This document shows positions 17,553-26,685 of a stretch of 64,000 nucleotides of DNA, in pieces (within the stretch, counting starts at the first letter, position 1; each line of letters opens with the position of its first letter). The stretch lies in the NCBI GenBank assembly GCA_945619025.1, contig CALZBJ010000007.1, forward strand, positions 1 through 64,000, given 5' to 3'. The notes under the pieces are model-generated. The model searched no databases. It was given only the letters and a program-made list of their open reading frames with translations, and was not told where the DNA came from. Source of the DNA: CALZBJ01 sp945619025. Lineage in GTDB: Bacteria; Pseudomonadota; Gammaproteobacteria; Cardiobacteriales; Wohlfahrtiimonadaceae. Both the position numbers and the translations under genes were made by a program.

Positions 17553-19667
17553 ATGAAATCAATGTTACGAGCGATCTTTCGCTTTTTCTTTAAGGTCGAG
17601 CTAAATCTCTCTGAGAAAGCGTCGAATACCGAAGGGATTATCGTATGTAATCACCAATCGTTTTTGGACGGGCTACTGCTTGGGCTATTTTTGCCGCAAG
17701 CGCCGCTTTTTGTCATTGATAAAGCCATTGCAAAACGGTGGTATTTCCGCATTCCGCTTAAATTTATTGATCATGTCACCATCGACAGTCAGCATCCGAT
17801 GTCAATCAAATATCTCGTTGAAAAAGCGAAAGAAGGCCGTAGCATTGTGGTCTTTCCTGAAGGACGCATCACCCTTACCGGTAGCTTTATGAAGTTTTAT
17901 GAGGGTTCTGCATTTGTGGCCTATCGCGCCAATGTTCCGCTCATTCCGGTCTATCTTGAAGGCGCTGAATTTACCTTTTTCGGGCGTCTTAAAGGATTGG
18001 TTAAACGCCGATTTTTCACCCCGATCAAAATCACCATGGCTGACCCGTTAACCATCACCGTGCCAGAGAATTTAATGGGTCGTGAACGCCGTCAATATCT
18101 CTCCGACTATACTCATAAACTCTTCATGGATTTCCGCGTTGCCTGCTATGAGCCCGATACCCTCTTTGCGTCATTTTTAAAGGCGCGCAATGAATTTGGC
18201 GGAGACCGAATTTGCGCTGACGATATCTCACGTAAACCGAAAACTTATAACCGCTTTATTACAGAATCGATCGCAATTGGCCAGCTTCTCTCTCACCATA
18301 CAGCGCCTAAAGAGCGCGTCGGAGTGCTTCTACCAAATGCCACCATTACCGCTGAAACCATTATGGGCCTCTCCGCATTTCAGCGTACGCCAGCGATGCT
18401 CAACTATACCGCGGGCATTAAAGGCATGGGCGCCGCGATTTCGGCGGCGGAAATTAAAACCATCATCACCTCACGCCGATTTGTGAGTAAAGCGAATTTA
18501 GGATCGATCGTGGAGGCCTTTAGCGACCTCAATTGGGTCTACGCAGAGGATCTCAAATCCACCATTACCTTAAATGATCGTCTTGAGATTGTGAAAAAAC
18601 GCCTCTTTCCGAGCAAATATCTCCCGCAACTCTCCCCTGAATCTGAAGCGGTAATTCTCTTTACCTCAGGTTCAGAAGGGTTGCCAAAAGGGGTTGTGCA
18701 CACGCATCGCTCGCTCTTAACGAATGTGGAGCAGATTCGTACCGTCGCAGACTTTACCGCCAAAGATAAATTTATGATTACGCTGCCGCTCTTTCACGCA
18801 TTTGGGCTGACGGTGGGAACGATTCTCCCCTTTATGACCGGCTCGCAGGTCTATTATTATCCATCCCCACTCCATTATCGCGTGATTCCGGAGGTGATCT
18901 ATGAGATTCAAGCAACGGTACTCTTTGGTACCTCAACTTTCCTATTAAATTATGCTAAACGCGGCAATCCCTATGATTTCTCCTCGCTTCGCTATGTAGT
19001 CGCGGGGGCGGAACGCCTCTCAGAAGAGACGCGCAAAATTTGGAATGATAAGATCGGTCAACGCATTTTAGAGGGCTATGGCGTAACCGAATGTGCGCCG
19101 GTGATCGCGATCAACGTACCGATGAATTATAAACAAGGCACCGTTGGCAAAATGCTTCCCGGAATCGATGCAAAACTCCTTAAAGTTGATGGCATCAAAG
19201 ACGGCGGCGAGCTTGTGGTCCGCGCCGGTAACGTCATGGCAGGCTATCTCTTTGCCGATAATCCGGGCGTAGTGGTAAAACCTGAGTTAAATGGCGAAAC
19301 GGGCTGGCATAAAACCGGCGATATCGTCACCATGGATGAACGCGGATTTGTCTCTATCCAAGGGCGCGCGAAACGCTTTGCGAAAATTGCCGGAGAAATG
19401 GTCTCCCTTGAAGTGGTGGAAACGCTCCTGCAAGAAGCCTATCCTGAAATGGCCCATGCCGCCGTGGTGCGTCACGATTCAAAACGCGGGGAAGCGATTG
19501 TGGTCTTTACCACACAAAAATCACCGAAACGCCAGATGTTACTTGAGATTGCGCAAAAGCTTGGGATCAATGAGTTGGCAATTCCTCGAGATTTCCGCGA
19601 GTTGATGGAGATTCCGCTTCTCGGTTCAGGAAAGATCAACTATCCCGCACTGAGCGCGATGCTCTAA
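17553..19667 (+). CDS. aas: Bifunctional lysophospholipid acyltransferase / acyl-ACP synthetase
   Basis: Aas re-acylates lysophosphatidylethanolamine at the inner membrane using acyl-ACP that it makes itself. The 704 residues (E. coli 719) contain a PlsC-type domain with H34 and D39 in NHQSFLD and FPEGRITLTG, then an AMP-binding domain with LFTSGSEGLPKG (about 369-380), EGYGVTECAPV and HKTGDI. The lplT flippase gene follows after 36 bases, the reverse of the E. coli order. Two palindromic sites upstream suggest a dedicated regulator. Confidence 0.93.
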   Translation: MKSMLRAIFRFFFKVELNLSEKASNTEGIIVCNHQSFLDGLLLGLFLPQAPLFVIDKAIAKRWYFRIPLKFIDHVTIDSQHPMSIKYLVEKAKEGRSIVVFPEGRITLTGSFMKFYEGSAFVAYRANVPLIPVYLEGAEFTFFGRLKGLVKRRFFTPIKITMADPLTITVPENLMGRERRQYLSDYTHKLFMDFRVACYEPDTLFASFLKARNEFGGDRICADDISRKPKTYNRFITESIAIGQLLSHHTAPKERVGVLLPNATITAETIMGLSAFQRTPAMLNYTAGIKGMGAAISAAEIKTIITSRRFVSKANLGSIVEAFSDLNWVYAEDLKSTITLNDRLEIVKKRLFPSKYLPQLSPESEAVILFTSGSEGLPKGVVHTHRSLLTNVEQIRTVADFTAKDKFMITLPLFHAFGLTVGTILPFMTGSQVYYYPSPLHYRVIPEVIYEIQATVLFGTSTFLLNYAKRGNPYDFSSLRYVVAGAERLSEETRKIWNDKIGQRILEGYGVTECAPVIAINVPMNYKQGTVGKMLPGIDAKLLKVDGIKDGGELVVRAGNVMAGYLFADNPGVVVKPELNGETGWHKTGDIVTMDERGFVSIQGRAKRFAKIAGEMVSLEVVETLLQEAYPEMAHAAVVRHDSKRGEAIVVFTTQKSPKRQMLLEIAQKLGINELAIPRDFRELMEIPLLGSGKINYPALSAML

Positions 19668-19703
19668 TATTTACCTCATCCACCATTAAAAGGCGGCACG
19701 CAG

Positions 19704-20936
19704 ATGCAAACTTCAACGGATATCGCTCAATTCCCGGAGATAAAGAAAGATAGGCGCTCAGCGCACCTTCTGAATAAGCCGCTTTTAATGGTGATCGGGG
19801 CGCAATTTTTCTCAGCCCTTGCCGATAACGCGATCTTTTTTGCCCTCCTTGAGTTTTTGCCCACCAAAGGCTACTCAAGTTACAGCACCTATCTGCTGCA
19901 AGGATCGTTTGTCTTTTTCTATATTCTCCTCGCCCCGCTCGTCGGTTATTTTGCCGATTCTCGCTCAAAAGGCGCTGTCCTTTTTAGAGGGAACGCGCTT
20001 AAAATCGCGGGGGTATTGCTGCTCTTTTTAAACATTAATCCGTTTCTCTGTTACGCCCTTGTGGGCATGGGCGCTGCGATCTATTCACCGGCAAAATTTG
20101 GGATTTTAAGTGAACTGGTAAGGAGCGAGCTGTTAGTAAAAGCGAACGCCTTAATCGAAGGCTCCACCATTTTGGCGATCCTCTTAGGGGCGTATCTTGG
20201 CGGCACAATCACCACATCCCTTGGCATCACCGTTGCCATTATTGCTACCGCCCTTTTTTATGGCGCAGCGCTGATTAGCAATCTCTTTATCCCCAAACTC
20301 CCGCCGATGATTACCGAAAAACGCGCTATCGCTTCGCTTCTTCCTGAATTTATTAATACACTCAAAGCGCTCTTTGCCTCGCCCTATGCCCGCTTTGCTA
20401 TTTTAGGCACCAGCCTCTTTTGGGGCGCTGCGACAACGCTTCGATTATTGTTAAACGATTGGGTGCGCGATCATTTAGGAAAAGGGATCGATACCGTGGC
20501 GCTATTTAATATTATTGTCAGTGTCGGGATAGTGATCGGTGCGTTTCTCGCCTCCTTTTTAATCACCATTAAAACCCTACGCCGAGCACTTTGGGCGGGC
20601 GTTGCCATGGGGATTATTACCGCGATCTTCTCCTTTCAATCCCACCTATTTACGATCTACTTACTACTGATACTTGTCGGCGTCTTTGGTGGGCTCTACG
20701 TGATTCCCCTTAATGCCCTTCTGCAAAAAAGTGGGCAGGATTTAAATGGCGTGGGGCAAGCGGTGGCGGTGCAAAATTTTGCTGAAAATAGCGTAACGCT
20801 CTGCATGATGGGGATCTTTGCCTTCTTTAGCTATCTTGATCTCTCAGCGACACTTTTGATGATTGGATTTGGCGGATTATTTTGCCTTTCCATGGCCGCG
20901 CTCTCCCGGGAAGCTCGGCGCCAGAAACTTTTCTAA
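19704..20936 (+). CDS. lplT: Lysophospholipid transporter LplT
   Basis: LplT is a major-facilitator protein that flips lysophospholipids inward for repair by Aas. The 410-residue product has about 12 membrane segments and family features early on (GAQFFSALADNAIFFALLE). Its position directly behind aas supports the call. E. coli LplT has about 397 residues, so the roughly 25-residue hydrophilic N-terminus is slightly longer. Confidence 0.92.
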   Translation: MQTSTDIAQFPEIKKDRRSAHLLNKPLLMVIGAQFFSALADNAIFFALLEFLPTKGYSSYSTYLLQGSFVFFYILLAPLVGYFADSRSKGAVLFRGNALKIAGVLLLFLNINPFLCYALVGMGAAIYSPAKFGILSELVRSELLVKANALIEGSTILAILLGAYLGGTITTSLGITVAIIATALFYGAALISNLFIPKLPPMITEKRAIASLLPEFINTLKALFASPYARFAILGTSLFWGAATTLRLLLNDWVRDHLGKGIDTVALFNIIVSVGIVIGAFLASFLITIKTLRRALWAGVAMGIITAIFSFQSHLFTIYLLLILVGVFGGLYVIPLNALLQKSGQDLNGVGQAVAVQNFAENSVTLCMMGIFAFFSYLDLSATLLMIGFGGLFCLSMAALSREARRQKLF

Positions 20937-21080
20937 TCCGAGCCAATTTGTAGTAAAAAGTTGATTTGTGCCTTTCAATTTTTGCGTAATATCCCTACAA
21001 TGAAAGAGTGAGCCACCCATAATAATGATGATAAACAGCGGGGCTTACCCATTTAATTCAACATGATAAGGAGAAGTACT

Positions 21081-21314
21081 ATGTTTCCTGAATACCGCGA
21101 TTTAATTGCAACATTACTCAAAACGGACAACTACTTTGCAACTCTCTTTAACCGTCATAGCCGTCTTGATACGGAAATCACGAAAATTACCAATAGCACC
21201 ATTTCCACCTTTAACGCCCATGAGTTATCGGCACTTAAACGCGAAAAGCTTGAATTAAAAGATCAGATCTATGCACTGCTTCGTAAGGCGGATCCCGCGC
21301 TAGCACAGGCATAA
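21081..21314 (+). CDS. YdcH family (DUF465) small protein
   Basis: This 77-residue protein begins MFPEYRDLIATL, as E. coli YdcH does, and has the helical hairpin of DUF465 (RHSRLDTEI ... LKREKLELKDQIYALL). Its function is unknown. I chose ATG 21081 because AAGGAG precedes it by about seven bases. It stands alone, followed by a terminator. Confidence 0.88.
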   Translation: MFPEYRDLIATLLKTDNYFATLFNRHSRLDTEITKITNSTISTFNAHELSALKREKLELKDQIYALLRKADPALAQA

Positions 21315-21355
21315 TTTGGTCGCACTTTAAGAATTTAAAGTAGATTTGAAGCAAT

Positions 21356-21385
21356 AAGGCATCTTTGGCAAGGTGCCTTTTTTTA
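21356..21385 (+). terminator. Terminator after ydcH-like gene
   Basis: Stem AAGGCA/TGCCTT (21356-21361 with 21374-21379) is followed by a T-rich run. Confidence 0.75.
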
Positions 21386-21724
21386 GTTTGATCACTTTTC
21401 ACGCACAAAAACTTCGCATCTTTTTAATTTTTTACCCCTCTTTACGCTCATTTTCTGTCAAAGCACGGAAGCGCACCGCATGAAATTGTGCTCACCCATC
21501 AACCTATAAAATTGATCTACAAAAAATTTTAAACAAAATCAATGAGATTCATCAACTTCGACTGATTATTGAGCAATCAATTTGGATAAATGTTTGTTTT
21601 ATCCTATATCAAGATGTAAATTAAACTCTCACGGACCACTGAATAAAAACAACTATTCCTTTTTCGGAATTAAACGGTCTATACTGCAAAATTGAATAAA
21701 ATAAAGTTGAAAAGGAGACAAGTC
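21386..21724. other. Intergenic region before nhaA
   Basis: 339 AT-rich bases without a credible coding frame. They end in AAAGGAGA (21710-21717), the nhaA ribosome-binding site. No recognisable operator was found; the nhaA promoter presumably lies here. Confidence 0.5.
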
Positions 21725-22924
21725 ATGGATACGAAAGTGAAGACCATGATTCACAAGGAGAGTTTGCTTTACCGAATTTTAAATCACGAACTAAGTGGTG
21801 GAATTTTCTTAATTCTGTGTACGATATTTTCACTTGCGATCACCAATAGCCCGGTCGGTGAAGGGTATCTTAAAATTTGGGATACGCCGATGTTTGGCGA
21901 GAACCTCGCACACTGGGTTAATGACGGCTTAATGGCGATCTTCTTCCTCTATGTTGGATTAGAGTTAAAACAAGAGATCTATTACGGCGAACTGCGTAAT
22001 ATCAAGACCGCAGCCCTCCCCATTTTCGCAGCAATGGGCGGAATGCTGATCCCAGCTGGATTTTATATCATGCTCAACTTCGGCAATGCAGAAACTATGG
22101 GCGGCGCGGGAATCCCGATGGCAACCGATATCGCATTTGCCCTTGCGGTGATTACCTTAGTGGGTAAAAATGTACCCTTTGCGCTTCGCCTTTTCTTAAC
22201 CGCGCTTGCCGTGATTGACGACTTAGGCGCGATCATTGTCATTGCGATCTTCTACACGCACGATCTATCCCTTGCCTATATGGCGGTGGCACTCTTGATT
22301 TTAGCAGGGCTTTTCATCATGAATACCCGCGGTGTAAAATCACTCCTTCCTTACGTAATTGGCGGGATTGCGGCGTGGTATTGCATGCTTAACTCAGGGA
22401 TTCACGCAACGATCGCTGGGGTACTCCTCGCGTTCACCATTCCTTCAAACCGCATTAAATCAGAATCGCTCTCTTATATGATCGAAGTGGTTCTAGCAAA
22501 ACCGGTGGCCTTTATTATTCTACCCCTCTTTGCACTCGCAAGTACCGCAGTAACCGTTGATGCAAGCAGTACCGGCGCCCTTTCGGAGAACTACGGCCTT
22601 GGTATTTTACTTGGTCTTGTGGTTGGTAAACCGATCGGTATTACCCTCTTTTCATTCATTGCGTGCAAACTTAAAGTCTGTTCACTTCCAAGTTCTATCA
22701 ACTGGAAAATGGTCTTTGGTGCAGGGATGCTCGGCGGGATTGGATTTACCATGTCGATCTTCATCACCATGCTCGCGTTTAATGATGTTGAACACATTAA
22801 CAACGCAAAATTCAGTATCCTTGTGAGCTCGATGGTGGCCGCGGTTGCAGGCTTTATCTATCTTAAGATTGTATGCCACAAGCCTCTTGAAGCCTCTGAC
22901 AATGCCGAAGAAGCGAATGCGTAA
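21725..22924 (+). CDS. nhaA: Na+/H+ antiporter NhaA
   Basis: NhaA expels sodium (or lithium) in exchange for two protons across the inner membrane, mainly at alkaline pH. The 399-residue protein has about 12 segments and the ion-binding pair D165-D166 in AVIDDLGA (D163/D164 in E. coli), plus the family stretches HWVNDGLMAIFFLYVGLELK and ATDIAFALAV. ATG 21725 has AAGGAG upstream; an upstream in-frame start at 21692 is unlikely. No nhaR regulator is adjacent. Confidence 0.96.
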   Translation: MDTKVKTMIHKESLLYRILNHELSGGIFLILCTIFSLAITNSPVGEGYLKIWDTPMFGENLAHWVNDGLMAIFFLYVGLELKQEIYYGELRNIKTAALPIFAAMGGMLIPAGFYIMLNFGNAETMGGAGIPMATDIAFALAVITLVGKNVPFALRLFLTALAVIDDLGAIIVIAIFYTHDLSLAYMAVALLILAGLFIMNTRGVKSLLPYVIGGIAAWYCMLNSGIHATIAGVLLAFTIPSNRIKSESLSYMIEVVLAKPVAFIILPLFALASTAVTVDASSTGALSENYGLGILLGLVVGKPIGITLFSFIACKLKVCSLPSSINWKMVFGAGMLGGIGFTMSIFITMLAFNDVEHINNAKFSILVSSMVAAVAGFIYLKIVCHKPLEASDNAEEANA

Positions 22925-22972
22925 TCAGATCTAATCAAAAGATCAACTCCATTATTCAGACTAATGGATCAT

Positions 22973-23013
22973 AAAAAAAGCCCTCCTGAGTCAACGCTCG
23001 GAGGGCTTTTTAT
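22973..23013. terminator. Bidirectional terminator between nhaA and YfbS-like gene
   Basis: A 10-bp stem AAAGCCCTCC/GGAGGGCTTT (22977-22986 with 23000-23009) is flanked by A and T runs, serving both converging genes. Confidence 0.92.
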
Positions 23014-23025
23014 TGCGGCTAATGC

Positions 23026-24867
23026 CTATGGATGAAATGGGAAGAGCACCGGAAGCACAAAAATACTCACCATCATCACAATTAAGGTAAAGGGAACGCC
23101 AAGCTTTAAGAAGTCGCCAAAGCTATAGCGCCCCGGTCCCACAACGAGCGTATTAACTGGCGATGAGACCGGCGTCATAAAGGCAGCCGATGCAGCGACA
23201 GCCACCGTCATCGCAAAGGGATATGGGGAAACTTCCATCGCGTTCGCCACCTGAATTGCAATGGGCGCAAGTAAAATTGCAGTAGCGGTATTGGAGATAA
23301 AGAGCCCAATCACCGCCGTTAATAAAAAGAGCGCAAATAATAAGAAACGGGGCCCGAAATCGCCCACCATCGAGAGGAGAAATTCCACCGCAAGGTCTAC
23401 CCCACCGGTTTTTTGCAGCGCCACCGCAAAAGGGAACATTCCCACAATCAAAATAATGCTCTGCCAATGGATCGAGCGATAAGCGTTTTCCATATTAATG
23501 CAGCTAAACGCCCCCATTAAGAGACAACCAAAGAGCGCAACGAGGACATTCGGGAAAATCCCGGTAATCATCAGCGCAACGGTAATGAGTAAGCTAATTA
23601 GCGCATAGGGTGCCTGGCTTGAGGAAGGCGCGACCTCTTCAATTTCGGCCGGAATACTCAATACAACGAAGTCTTGCAGATGGGTTTGGAGCTGTTTAAT
23701 CGCCTTCCAAGTACCGATCACGAGCAAAATATCTCCACTTTTCAGTTTTTCATTACTGAGCTCATGCTCAAGCGCCTCATCATCCCGGCGAACTCCCACC
23801 ACGTTTAGGCGATAATGGGAACGGAATTCACTCTCGAGCAGGCTCTTTCCGATTATTGCTGAATCCGGGTGAACAATCACTTCAGCCATCCCAATCTCGC
23901 GGGATTGGTCGGTAAAATAGTCGCCGGCAAAGGGCAACATCTCAAGATTCCATTCGGTACAAAAATCCTCAAAGAGCTCCGGATAGAAAAAATCAATGAG
24001 TAAAATATCATCTCGGCGAATCTCACGGTCCGGCACCGCATCGAGCACATTATGCCCAAATCGTCCCTGTTTTCGCTCAATGGCAATGATGTTGGCGCTA
24101 TGATTTTCCCGAAGATGCAATTCGCCAAGCGTACTTCCAATCATCATCGAACCGATCTTAACGCGCACACGGCGGCTTCGTCCGGTAAGTTTATAGTCGC
24201 GAATAAAGTCATAGAGATGACGGCGCCCTTGTTTCGCTTTATCGATCGGTTTTTCCGCTTTTTTCGCTAAAATTCGGCGTGCAAAAAGCATATAGATAAT
24301 CCCGATCACAAGAATAATGAGCCCGACCGGCGTAAACGAGAAGAAGTTAAACGGCTCTAAACCGGATTGCTCAAGCTGGGAGCTCACCACTAAGTTCGGC
24401 GGCGTTGCCACGAGCGTCATCATACCGCTAATTAATCCTGCAAAACTGAGCGGCATCATAAGGCGGCGTGGATCGGCCTTCATCTTTGCGGCAATGCTCA
24501 GCACAATAGGAATAAAGATCGCCACAATCCCTGTTGAGCTCATCACCGAGCCCAAGATCGCCACCGAGAGCATTAAAAAGACAATCAGCCGCGTCTCATT
24601 ATTTTTCGCCTGTTTAACGAGCCAATCGCCCACTTGATAGGCAACGCCCGTGCGCACAAGCCCCTCTCCAATCACGAAAAACGCCGCTACTAAAATAACG
24701 CTGCTGTCGCTAAATCCATTAAGCGCATCATCAAGGGTGATCACGCCCGTAATCGGCAGCACGATAATGGCAATAATCGCCACCACATCCATGCGCGGTT
24801 TGTTCATTAAAAAGGCAACAATGGCCGCAAAGAGCAACGCTAAAACCGTGATTAACTCACCATTCAT
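23026..24867 (-). CDS. SLC13/DASS-type transporter with two RCK_C domains (YfbS-like)
   Basis: The 613-residue membrane protein has a transport domain split by a cytosolic insert. The insert carries two TrkA-C/RCK_C domains (about residues 235-300 and 325-385), visible as VKIGSMMIGSTLGELHLREN and IVHPDSAIIGKSLLES. The second transport half includes SNTATAILLAPIAI and TPVSSPVNTLVVGPG. This matches E. coli YfbS (610 residues), whose substrate is not established; relatives carry dicarboxylates, sulfate or other anions. It is monocistronic. Confidence 0.85.
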   Translation of the reverse strand: MNGELITVLALLFAAIVAFLMNKPRMDVVAIIAIIVLPITGVITLDDALNGFSDSSVILVAAFFVIGEGLVRTGVAYQVGDWLVKQAKNNETRLIVFLMLSVAILGSVMSSTGIVAIFIPIVLSIAAKMKADPRRLMMPLSFAGLISGMMTLVATPPNLVVSSQLEQSGLEPFNFFSFTPVGLIILVIGIIYMLFARRILAKKAEKPIDKAKQGRRHLYDFIRDYKLTGRSRRVRVKIGSMMIGSTLGELHLRENHSANIIAIERKQGRFGHNVLDAVPDREIRRDDILLIDFFYPELFEDFCTEWNLEMLPFAGDYFTDQSREIGMAEVIVHPDSAIIGKSLLESEFRSHYRLNVVGVRRDDEALEHELSNEKLKSGDILLVIGTWKAIKQLQTHLQDFVVLSIPAEIEEVAPSSSQAPYALISLLITVALMITGIFPNVLVALFGCLLMGAFSCINMENAYRSIHWQSIILIVGMFPFAVALQKTGGVDLAVEFLLSMVGDFGPRFLLFALFLLTAVIGLFISNTATAILLAPIAIQVANAMEVSPYPFAMTVAVAASAAFMTPVSSPVNTLVVGPGRYSFGDFLKLGVPFTLIVMMVSIFVLPVLFPFHP

Positions 24868-25445
24868 GTTACTTTCGTCCTTATCTGAGTGTTTATCAAT
24901 TTATCGCTCAATAGTATAGCGAAATCGTGCCCGTTTACCGCTTTATTTTTCTGAAAAGTAAATGTTTTTGAAAATCTTTTTTTCGTCCCCATTGTGTTTT
25001 TAGATGGAGTTCGCATTTATTATGAGAATAAATCTCAATAACCGCATTAACAAGTTGATTATTTCTTAAATCGAAGAGGAAAAACCCTCCGAAAGGGCCA
25101 AAGGAAGCCCTAAAAAAGGTGACTTTCAATAAAATAAATCGCTCAAAATCAAATAGATAGATGATAAGTCTAAAATAATTTAAAAAAAGGCTTTACTTTT
25201 ACTCCGATCGCATTAATAATAGATCTCAGTTGATACAGATTCTCATTTAAGAATTAGCACTAATAAGCCAAGTGATGATTCATTTGTATAGATGCGAACC
25301 CCGTAACAGCGAGTGCAGAACGATTTGTAAGTGACTCTATAAATTATTCGACACGACCTACCTAGAAAAATGAGTAACCTTAGTAACACGCAGTAACGAT
25401 AAACAATAGTTCAAACCCTTAACGTTAATCAATTAATAAGATAGA
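24868..25445. other. Long intergenic region, upstream part
   Basis: This stretch contains the presumed promoter of the YfbS-like gene (minus strand) and a possible minus-strand terminator at about 25080-25108. It ends in a weak promoter-like pair (TTCAAA, 17 bases, TTAATA at 25410-25438) pointing at the structured RNA candidate. No protein-coding frame is convincing. Confidence 0.5.
25080..25108 (-). terminator. Possible minus-strand terminator inside the intergenic region
   Basis: Read on the minus strand, a short GC stem CCCT-TTCGG-AGGG is followed by five T, and a second dyad (AGGGC/GCCCT) lies just before it. It lies about 210 bases before the YfbS-like start, so it could be a leader terminator for that gene or end a short RNA. 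Confidence 0.3.
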
Positions 25446-25671
25446 TAACAAAACCGATGGCAAACGCGCACACAACTACACACTACACAACCTCGTCGCA
25501 CTTGCCGATGATGGTGGCAGTTTTTGGTCATACCCCCTTAGCTGCCCTATCATTTCCCATTCAAAGAAGATCTTTAGGAATATTGCTTTTCTATTACCTC
25601 CAGACCTTTTCAATATTCTCAGCAATAGCTCTTCTTTTTGACCTCTCTTGTTTTAAGAGGGGTCTTTTTTT
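25446..25671 (+). ncRNA. Candidate structured small RNA or orphan leader RNA
   Basis: Three consecutive hairpins lie on the plus strand with no recognised gene before the terminator. Hairpin I pairs 25508-25520 (ATGATGGTGGCAG) with 25542-25553 (CTGCCCTATCAT), with internal mismatches. Hairpin II pairs GAATATTG (25578-25585) perfectly with CAATATTC (25611-25618), and its 25-base loop contains ATTACCTCC, complementary to a Shine-Dalgarno sequence. Hairpin III is a strong terminator. Pirin has its own promoter further down, so this unit ends before it. The 5' end is a guess from a weak promoter-like pair. A frame from 25457 rich in Thr and His codons could instead be a leader peptide. Confidence 0.45.
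25640..25671 (+). terminator. Strong intrinsic terminator without an upstream gene
   Basis: A 10-bp stem GACCTCTCTT/AAGAGGGGTC (25640-25649 with 25655-25664), with one G-U pair and a five-base loop, is followed by seven T. The nearest upstream gene on this strand is nhaA, more than 2.7 kb away and already terminated. A short transcript must therefore start in the gap. Confidence 0.85.
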
Positions 25672-25752
25672 GCCTACTTAAAAAGCTCAACACTATACGT
25701 TTAAATAGATTATCGGTAAGCAATTTCGATCACCGCTATTTAATCTATAAAC

Positions 25753-25781
25753 TTATCACTTAAAAAATGATTCGCTATACT
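25753..25781 (+). promoter_or_regulatory. Promoter of the pirin gene
   Basis: TTATCA (25753-25758), a 17-base spacer and TATACT (25776-25781) make a good sigma-70 promoter about 50 bases before the pirin start. It lies downstream of the orphan terminator. Confidence 0.6.
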
Positions 25782-25829
25782 GCATGCTGTCATTCTTTGA
25801 AGGATATTTACCAAACAATAGGAGTTGTC

Positions 25830-26654
25830 ATGAGCCGAGAAGTCGACCACATTTTTACCGCGCAGCCCACGGAAGATGGCGCCGGGGTCAAATTACGGCG
25901 GGTATTTAGCAGCACACACTATCCATTTACCAATCCATTTATCATGATGGATGAATTTGGATCGGACGATGCAAGCGATTATATTGCAGGATTCCCCGCG
26001 CATCCCCATAAAGGCTTTGACACCATCACCTTTATGTTAAACGGCAAAATGACCCACCAAGATAGCACCGGTGGCGAAGGGACAATTTCCGATATGGAAG
26101 TGCAGTGGATGCAGACCGGACGCGGCATTATTCATAGCGAAATGCCTGCACAAACGGAAGGAAAAATGCGTGGCATGCAGATTTGGCTCAATGTGCCGAA
26201 AACAAAAAAAGTGGCAGAGCCTGCCTATCACGGCTTTAAAGCGCGCGAAACCGTCACGGAAAATGGCAATACGCTCCATGTGATCGGCGGTGATTATAAC
26301 GGTACAGAAACCGAGCTCCGCCCACCTGCGACCGATCCTCACATCTACTACCTTATCTTTAATGATGCCATGGGCGATCATTTTATTTTTGAGGAGTCGC
26401 GCACCGTTTTAATCTATCTCTTAAAAGGGCAAGCGAAAATCGGCAATATGATTTTAAAAGAGGGGCAAGTCGCCGCACTCGATCACACCTCCGATTTGGT
26501 GATGATGAATGCCGAACTTGGCAGTGAAGCGATGATTTTAAGCGCTCTTCCCATCGATGAGCCGATGATTCAATACGGCCCCTTTGTGATGAATGAGCGC
26601 CACGAAATTAATGATGCGATTACCGCGTATCAAAATGGGACGTTTTTGGACTGA
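25830..26654 (+). CDS. Pirin family protein
   Basis: This 274-residue bicupin has the pirin N-terminal metal site in PAHPHKGFDTITFML (the two histidines of HPH) and GIIHSEMP (H and E), plus a C-terminal cupin. Bacterial pirins bind Fe(II); some oxidise quercetin or modulate pyruvate dehydrogenase. The role here is unknown. ATG 25830 follows TAGGAG by six bases. It converges on the phospholipid operon with only 31 bases between stop codons and no obvious terminator. Confidence 0.88.
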   Translation: MSREVDHIFTAQPTEDGAGVKLRRVFSSTHYPFTNPFIMMDEFGSDDASDYIAGFPAHPHKGFDTITFMLNGKMTHQDSTGGEGTISDMEVQWMQTGRGIIHSEMPAQTEGKMRGMQIWLNVPKTKKVAEPAYHGFKARETVTENGNTLHVIGGDYNGTETELRPPATDPHIYYLIFNDAMGDHFIFEESRTVLIYLLKGQAKIGNMILKEGQVAALDHTSDLVMMNAELGSEAMILSALPIDEPMIQYGPFVMNERHEINDAITAYQNGTFLD

Positions 26655-26685
26655 TTGCTATTCATTCATCGCTCATAGTACCCCT

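Noticed and set aside
24935..25129. Minus-strand frame of 64 codons upstream of the YfbS-like gene
   Set aside because: No ribosome-binding site, odd composition, and it overlaps possible regulatory hairpins.
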